Origin: Candidatus Brocadiaceae bacterium
Lineage (GTDB): Bacteria; Planctomycetota; Brocadiia; SM23-32
Direction of reading: 5' to 3'
Assembly: GCA_003551785.1 (NCBI GenBank)
Contig: PUNP01000330.1
Span: 1 to 10,072, forward strand
Length of the DNA: 10,072 nucleotides
The translations under genes were made by a program, and so were the position numbers. How positions within the stretch are numbered: the stretch's first letter is position 1; each line of letters starts with the position of its first letter. The notes beneath the pieces were generated by a model. It saw only the letters and a list, made by a program, of their open reading frames with translations, did not search any database and was not told the DNA's origin. Positions 6,344-10,072 of this stretch are shown here, one piece after another.

Positions 6344-8836
6344 TTAACCGGAATTATGTGGCCAGTAATGTGTTATTTCTTGAGCAGATTCAGCATTCAG
6401 GATTTGTTCTATCGTCTCGGTTTCGCGGAGCGGTCGGATGAGTTCAGACAACGCTTCCAGATGCACCTCGGGTGAAGAATCTTTGGGGCTGAGGAGAAGA
6501 AATATGGCCTTGGCGCCGGCAGTCGTATGGGGCATATCCCATCCCTCCCGGTTGCCCCCCAGCAAGACGGTCGGTCGGGACACTTCCGAAATGTGTGCAT
6601 GGAGGAGGACGACACCGGGAGCCAGTTCCGCCGGTTCCTTCTCACCCATCCTGGTCAGGTAACGGGTAACATGCCCCAGCACTTGACTTCGCGCGGGAAG
6701 CACGTTTTTTAAAAGCCTCGATATTGCGTCACAGACGTCGGTCCCCTCCAGGCCGAGTTCAACGTTGTCGGGGGGCAGAGTGAATTCTTTACCTTTATCC
6801 GACGTCATCTCCGGAGCGGGGGCATCCTCATGGAGAATTTCCGGCGGATAGACGACGATAAGGTTGATATCGGGCCGCCGGCCGGTCAGCAGCCGGGGCA
6901 TTTTACTGTTGATAGGCCGCCATGCCAGCTTGCCTTTGCGTGCATTAAGAAGGATGACGAGGTCATCCTCATCCGACACGGAGTCATTCAGCCAGGGAAG
7001 CACATCGTCCCAGCTTTCAAGACCGACCCTGCTTTCCGAAATTCGCGGTGTGATGGAGGTTATCTCATCTTTCACCTGCTCGATCATCGCCTTCTGCGAA
7101 ACGAGCAGGAGTGAGCCGCCCAACTGCTGAGCCAGGTTTTTAACTGTCCGCACGGCCGTTTCAAACCCCGGCTGGCGATCAATAAGCGGCGGAATAACGA
7201 AGATGACCCTTTTTACCGTGTTGACGGACTCCGAACATCGGCTGACAAGTATCATCTGCCGGCTCCTTTCTACGACAATGTCGAGCTTGTGCCCGAAAGT
7301 CTGCGCGTGGGAGGACACGCGCCCTTTCCATCCCAAAATGGCAGTGGATATACGCAAATCGGTCATGGCCTGGAGCACCCCGGAAGGGACATCGATCGCC
7401 GTGCGGGTTGTAGGCACGACCGGCACATCGGACGATGCCGACTTAACGACGGCATTGATAAGGAGTTTTTCTGCATCGGCGATACGCTCCTCCACATGAG
7501 AACCGGACTCGACAACGGAAAGCGGATAGATCGGTTCATGCGAATGGGTGTGCCGGATCATTTTAGCAAAGTTGACAAGTTCTTCCGCCGTTTCCGGGTT
7601 GGCGAGTGAGACCAGGATACGCTGCGGTGCACCCGAAGGGCAGTAGGGTTTTTTATCTTCATGCAGAGCGACCCGGCGTGCATAGCGGTCGGTCAGCCAG
7701 GAGCCCGCCAGGCTCGTCACTAAAATCATCACTATCGTGCCCGTCACCACATGTTCGGTAAAAATGCCGATATTGAACCCGACCATGACGGCCGCCAGTG
7801 TAGCCGCCGCCTGGTTGACGCTCAGCCCGTAGATGAGCATCCCCTCGTCATGGCTGTAGGAGAGCAGCCGCTGGGAGGCCGAAGCGGCCATCCACTTCGT
7901 GACTATGCCGGCAACAACCATCGAAACAGCGATAACGGCAGCTTCCCCGCCGGTAAAAAAAAGACCGACATTAACCAGCATGCCCACTGATATAAGAAAA
8001 ATAGGGATAAAAAGACTGTGGCCGACGAACTGTATCCGGTTCATCAGTGTGCTGTTCTCGGGTATGAAGCTGTTGATTGTGAGTCCGGCTAAAAACGCAC
8101 CGATAATCGGCTCAAGACCGACCATGTGCGCCAGGTGAGCACAGATAAAAACCGTTGCGATGACCCCGGTGTAGGCGATGATCCCGTCCGTAGCGATATG
8201 GCGGAAAAACCAGCGTGCCAGCGGTGGAAGGAAGAAAATGACGGCCAAGGCATAAAAGAGCATATAAACACTCAGCCGTCCCCAGTAAAATATGCTTGAT
8301 TCCCCTCTATACGAGGCCGCAATAACAGCCAGAAAAAGCAGAGCCAGGGTGTCCGTGATCAACGTTCCCCCGATCGTCGTGGTCACGGCACGCTGCCGCG
8401 TCAGCCCCAGCCGGCTGGCCAGCGGGTAGGTGATCAGGGTGTGGGATGAAAACATTGTAGAAAGCAAAATCGCCGCCGGCCAACTGAAGTCCAGCAGATA
8501 ACGGCCCATCAGCGTGCCGAGAACCAGCGGGACGGTGAAGGTGAGAAGACCGAATATGAGACTGTGGTGGCGGTGGCGGATGAACTGATCCAGATCGAGC
8601 TCCAGGCCGGCAAGGAACATCAGGTAAAGCAGCCCGATCGTGCTCAGCAGCTCGATTTCATCGGCCCGCTCAAGTATACCGAGACCATGGGGGCCGATAA
8701 GAATACCGATCACGATAAGCCCGATGATCCCGGGCAATTTCGACCACTCCGCCAGACGAGGAGCAAGCAGTGCCGAAAACATAAGGATCGCGAACATCAA
8801 AACGGGATCCGTCACCGGTAAATACTGTTCAATCAT
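6344..8836 (-). CDS. CPA2 (Kef-type) cation/proton antiporter with Usp-like and PTS EIIA-like domains
   Basis: The 830-residue protein begins with a CPA2 transporter of about a dozen membrane helices (residues 10-385). Family signatures include GPHGLGIL (48-55), LMFLAGLELDLDQF (72-85), LEPIIGAFLAGLTIN (241-255), SVGMLVNVG (283-291) and LSVNQAAATLAAVMVGFNIGI. D162 in the fifth-helix motif TDTLALL is the likely ion-binding carboxylate. Two alpha/beta units resembling universal stress protein domains follow (about 406-534 and 542-667). The end (about 688-830) resembles a PTS EIIA type 2 domain: LLHAHI carries H746, aligned with the phospho-acceptor of the IPHAR motif, and FLLLSPKDSSPEVHLEAL is typical. 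Activity is therefore probably controlled by nucleotide binding and/or phosphorylation, an inference from domains. K+ versus Na+ cannot be settled. A GGAGC sits about ten bases before ATG, a modest ribosome site. Confidence 0.92.
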   Translation of the reverse strand: MIEQYLPVTDPVLMFAILMFSALLAPRLAEWSKLPGIIGLIVIGILIGPHGLGILERADEIELLSTIGLLYLMFLAGLELDLDQFIRHRHHSLIFGLLTFTVPLVLGTLMGRYLLDFSWPAAILLSTMFSSHTLITYPLASRLGLTRQRAVTTTIGGTLITDTLALLFLAVIAASYRGESSIFYWGRLSVYMLFYALAVIFFLPPLARWFFRHIATDGIIAYTGVIATVFICAHLAHMVGLEPIIGAFLAGLTINSFIPENSTLMNRIQFVGHSLFIPIFLISVGMLVNVGLFFTGGEAAVIAVSMVVAGIVTKWMAASASQRLLSYSHDEGMLIYGLSVNQAAATLAAVMVGFNIGIFTEHVVTGTIVMILVTSLAGSWLTDRYARRVALHEDKKPYCPSGAPQRILVSLANPETAEELVNFAKMIRHTHSHEPIYPLSVVESGSHVEERIADAEKLLINAVVKSASSDVPVVPTTRTAIDVPSGVLQAMTDLRISTAILGWKGRVSSHAQTFGHKLDIVVERSRQMILVSRCSESVNTVKRVIFVIPPLIDRQPGFETAVRTVKNLAQQLGGSLLLVSQKAMIEQVKDEITSITPRISESRVGLESWDDVLPWLNDSVSDEDDLVILLNARKGKLAWRPINSKMPRLLTGRRPDINLIVVYPPEILHEDAPAPEMTSDKGKEFTLPPDNVELGLEGTDVCDAISRLLKNVLPARSQVLGHVTRYLTRMGEKEPAELAPGVVLLHAHISEVSRPTVLLGGNREGWDMPHTTAGAKAIFLLLSPKDSSPEVHLEALSELIRPLRETETIEQILNAESAQEITHYWPHNSG

Positions 8837-8890
8837 TTATAATCGGGCTCCAGATGTGAATATGCTGTATGTTTTAATGATCAAAAAAAA

Positions 8891-8908
8891 ATTCATATTA
8901 CGATGAAT
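8891..8908. promoter_or_regulatory. Dyad over the antiporter transcription start, possible operator
   Basis: ATTCAT-ATTACG-ATGAAT is a perfect 6-bp inverted repeat lying directly downstream of the antiporter -10 element and over the expected start site near 8902. On the minus strand it is followed by nine T, so an attenuator is conceivable, but the stem is too AT-rich to be a good terminator. A repressor site is the alternative. Confidence 0.3.
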
Positions 8909-8937
8909 ATTTTACCTGAATGGGGCCGTAGAATCAA
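8909..8937 (-). promoter_or_regulatory. Sigma70-like promoter of the antiporter gene
   Basis: On the minus strand TTGATT (8937-8932), a 17-base spacer and TAAAAT (8914-8909) match the housekeeping consensus at four and five of six positions with ideal spacing. Transcription would start near 8902, giving a leader of about 66 bases before the ATG at 8836. It lies between the antiporter gene and the remnant of its duplicate. Confidence 0.6.
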
Positions 8938-8955
8938 ATCGACAGATTGGATTAA

Positions 8956-9126
8956 TCCGGAAGTATTTCGCCAATAATGAGCAACAACCTCAGCAGACCC
9001 AGCGTTGAAGGTTCGCTCTATCGTCTCAGTTTCGCGGAGCGTTCGGATGAGTTCCGGCAATGCTTCAAGATGCACCTCGGGAGAGGCATCTTTGGGGCTG
9101 AGGAGCAAAAACATAGCCTTAGAACC
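8956..9126 (-). pseudogene. Remnant of the C-terminus of a second Kef-type antiporter (EIIA-like domain end)
   Basis: The minus-strand frame here matches the last 55 residues of the neighbouring antiporter, 40 of 55 identical by eye (KAMFLLLSPKDASPEVHLEA against KAIFLLLSPKDSSPEVHLEA). Homology starts abruptly near 9126, beside a C9A7 run, so the transporter, Usp-like and most of the EIIA-like parts are gone. At the other end the ancestral stop (GGT TAA in the intact gene) reads GGA TTA A here: one added base has pushed the stop out of frame and the frame runs on into intergenic sequence to 8893. It cannot encode a working domain, since the phospho-acceptor histidine region is missing. Same orientation and direct adjacency suggest a former tandem pair of antiporter genes, diverged for some time before truncation. 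A short ORF of 103 codons covers it (9204-8893) but has no convincing ribosome site. Confidence 0.82.
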
Positions 9127-9131
9127 TAAAA

Positions 9132-9147
9132 CCCCCCCCCAAAAAAA
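9132..9147. other. C9A7 double homopolymer at the remnant's broken end
   Basis: Nine C (9132-9140) followed directly by seven A (9141-9147) lie within about ten bases of where homology to the antiporter stops. The tract marks the likely rearrangement joint or a slippage hotspot. Confidence 0.6.
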
Positions 9148-9173
9148 CGCGTTTAAGGATTTCGCGAAAACGC
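9141..9173 (-). terminator. Possible intrinsic terminator, minus strand
   Basis: Read on the minus strand, GCGTTT (9173-9168) pairs with AAACGC (9154-9149), followed after one or two bases by seven T. The form suits a rho-independent terminator but no gene upstream on that strand is visible in the window, and the stem is short. Confidence 0.25.
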
Positions 9174-9270
9174 CATATGTGAAATAAAACATCATATACT
9201 GCATAGGCTGTCTTCAAACCTGCACATACCCACTTTAATTTGCAATGTATGTATTCAAACACATAGTGTT

Positions 9271-9342
9271 TTTTTGAATTGGTGACACCATTTCAAATTT
9301 TTGAATTGGTGACACCATTTCAAATTTCAACACCATTTCAAA
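9271..9342 (+). repeat. Tandem 27-base palindromic repeats, two perfect copies and a partial third
   Basis: Copies at 9271-9297 and 9298-9324 are identical; a third, shortened copy keeps ACACCATTTCAAA at 9330-9342. Each full unit is itself a near-perfect dyad, TTTGAA-T-TGGTG-A-CACCA-T-TTCAAA in parts, with 11 of 12 positions paired around a central A. The block ends eight bases before the -35 of the toxin-antitoxin promoter. It could be an upstream binding site for a dimeric regulator or a REP-type dispersed repeat; the sequence alone does not decide. Confidence 0.75.
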
Positions 9343-9349
9343 GCAACAT

Positions 9350-9378
9350 TTGACATTAAAGAAGAAAATACGTACACT
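9350..9378 (+). promoter_or_regulatory. Promoter of the toxin-antitoxin operon
   Basis: A perfect TTGACA (9350-9355), a 17-base spacer and TACACT (9373-9378) form a strong housekeeping-type promoter with transcription expected near 9385, about 35 bases before the antitoxin ATG. Confidence 0.65.
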
Positions 9379-9398
9379 GCATAATGCTGAATACGTAT
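9368..9398. promoter_or_regulatory. 31-base dyad over the -10 and start site, candidate antitoxin operator
   Basis: ATACGTA at 9368 and TACGTAT ending at 9398 are the outer parts of an inverted repeat centred on A9383, with 12 of 15 positions paired (inner part GCAT-A-ATGC). It covers the -10 element and the expected start point, exactly where a ribbon-helix-helix antitoxin would bind to repress its own operon. Confidence 0.5.
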
Positions 9399-9419
9399 GT
9401 CAGTTTTGAGGAAAAGAAC

Positions 9420-9671
9420 ATGAAAAAACTCACATTAAGCTTTGATGAGCAGACTCTCGAAGATGCCAGGCGACTGGCCGTCAAGCGCGGTACAAGCATT
9501 TCAGCCATGTTTCGTCAGCTTGTGCGTGCGGTGGCGTATGAAGAGGATGATAAGGTTAAACGCGGCCCCATCACGAAACGGGCCACCGGCCTTGTCGTCC
9601 TGCCTTCGGAACGAACGGATCGGGAAATCCTGGAAGAGGCGCTTGAAGAGAGGTATGGAGCCGCAGAATGA
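9420..9671 (+). CDS. Ribbon-helix-helix antitoxin (DUF6364-like), partner of PIN toxin
   Basis: This 83-residue protein begins MKKLTLSFDEQTLEDARRLA, a beta strand followed by a helix, then a turn and second helix (KRGTSISAMFRQLVRAVAY), the ribbon-helix-helix DNA-binding fold used by antitoxins. Residues 44-83 are charged and should form the toxin-binding tail (EILEEALEERYG). The start at 9420 is chosen because GAGGA at 9408-9412 lies seven bases upstream; an in-frame ATG at 9384 would sit at the predicted transcription start. Its TGA overlaps the ATG of the toxin gene (ATGA), the usual coupling in such pairs. It should neutralise the toxin and repress the operon through the dyad upstream. The resemblance to DUF6364 is from memory of the family pattern. 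Confidence 0.85.
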   Translation: MKKLTLSFDEQTLEDARRLAVKRGTSISAMFRQLVRAVAYEEDDKVKRGPITKRATGLVVLPSERTDREILEEALEERYGAAE

Positions 9672-10072
9672 AAGCATTCATCGACACAAACATCTTATTG
9701 GATGTTCTGGCGGCCCGAGAACCGTTCTATACCGACTCAGCTGCCGTATGGACTCTGGCGGAGCTGGGAACCGTCATGGGGCAGGTCTCGGCGGTCAGTT
9801 TCAGCGACATTTTCTACATCGTGCGCAAGTGGGGAGATGAAAAAAAAGCACGGCAGGCGCTCATACTGATCCGGGACGCATTTACTCCCGTCGCTTGTGA
9901 TGCGATTATAATCAACCAGGCCATTGATTCCGAACTGGCAGATTTTGAGGATGCTGTGCAGTATTTTTGTGCCTTACATGCCCAGGCAGATTGTATCGTT
10001 ACCCGCAATCCGGATGATTTCCCCGAGGACCCGGTTATTCCTGTGCTCAGCCCGCGCGAGTTCATTATTCAA
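9668..10072 (+). CDS. PIN domain toxin (VapC-like ribonuclease), reaches window edge
   Basis: The frame is open for 135 codons to the last base with no stop seen; since PIN toxins of this type are about 130-145 residues, only a few residues are probably missing. PIN landmarks are present: D6 in FIDTNILLDVL, D47 in SAVSFSDIFYIVRK at the position usually held by a Glu or Asp, D95 in DFEDAVQY, and D108 followed by IVTRNPDDF. These acidic residues would bind the metal used for RNA cleavage. The pattern FEDAVQYFCALHAQADCIVT is typical of the PIN_3 group. Target RNA cannot be inferred. The gene overlaps the antitoxin stop by four bases. Confidence 0.88.
   Translation, partial: MKAFIDTNILLDVLAAREPFYTDSAAVWTLAELGTVMGQVSAVSFSDIFYIVRKWGDEKKARQALILIRDAFTPVACDAIIINQAIDSELADFEDAVQYFCALHAQADCIVTRNPDDFPEDPVIPVLSPREFIIQ

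Noticed and set aside
9195..9205. TATACTGCATA resembling TACACTGCATA at 9373-9383 of the toxin-antitoxin promoter
   Set aside because: An 11-base near match 178 bases apart without a good -35 upstream; too little to call a second promoter or a duplication.
9384..9419. Upstream in-frame ATG that would lengthen the antitoxin by 12 residues
   Set aside because: It falls at the predicted transcription start inside the operator dyad and lacks a ribosome site, while the ATG at 9420 has GAGGA at proper spacing.

Overview
The window holds five complete protein genes, two genes cut by the window edges, and one gene remnant, arranged as a patchwork of short transcription units on both strands. Base composition is intermediate, Shine-Dalgarno sequences are mostly clear, and the intergenic regions carry degenerate extragenic repeats. 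The gene set (a GH2 glycosidase, an envelope adaptor, a CPA2 antiporter with PTS-like and Usp-like domains, an HTH/GspE-like hybrid, and a PIN-type toxin-antitoxin pair) suggests a Gram-negative, polysaccharide-using bacterium. The PVC group (Lentisphaerota, Kiritimatiellota or a relative) is my best guess, but it rests on style and not on a marker gene.

Layout. 1-1794 (minus): 5' two thirds of a GH2 family glycosidase, running off the left edge. 1795-2085: gap with a pair of REP-like hairpins. 2086-3426 (minus): membrane-anchored HlyD/RND-type periplasmic adaptor with no transporter partner in view. 3427-3963: a 537-base divergent intergenic region with an imperfect inverted repeat, promoter candidates facing both ways and a run of nine G in the likely leader of the next gene. 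3964-4785 (plus): MscS-type mechanosensitive channel. It overlaps or abuts 4788-6299 (plus), a protein with an N-terminal helix-turn-helix followed by a GspE/PilB-like ATPase domain that has lost its Walker A lysine. 6344-8836 (minus, convergent): CPA2 (Kef-like) cation/proton antiporter fused to two Usp-like domains and a PTS EIIA-like domain, with a good promoter at 8909-8937. 8956-9126 (minus): a short remnant of a second copy of that antiporter's C-terminus, broken off next to a C9A7 homopolymer. 9271-9342: tandem palindromic 27-base repeats. 9350-9398: promoter and dyad operator. 9420-10072 (plus): an RHH antitoxin and PIN-domain toxin operon, the toxin reaching the right edge with no stop seen.

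How the parts fit. The central block (MscS channel, HTH/pseudo-GspE, and the antiporter) looks like ion and osmotic homeostasis, with the two transport genes in separate, convergent units. The most unusual item is the HTH plus degenerate GspE protein translated in close coupling with the MscS channel: the open reading frame is fully maintained over 500 codons and the C-terminal four-cysteine zinc motif is kept, yet the ATP-binding residues are gone. The right end has been rearranged: a former second antiporter copy survives only as about 170 bases next to a toxin-antitoxin module.
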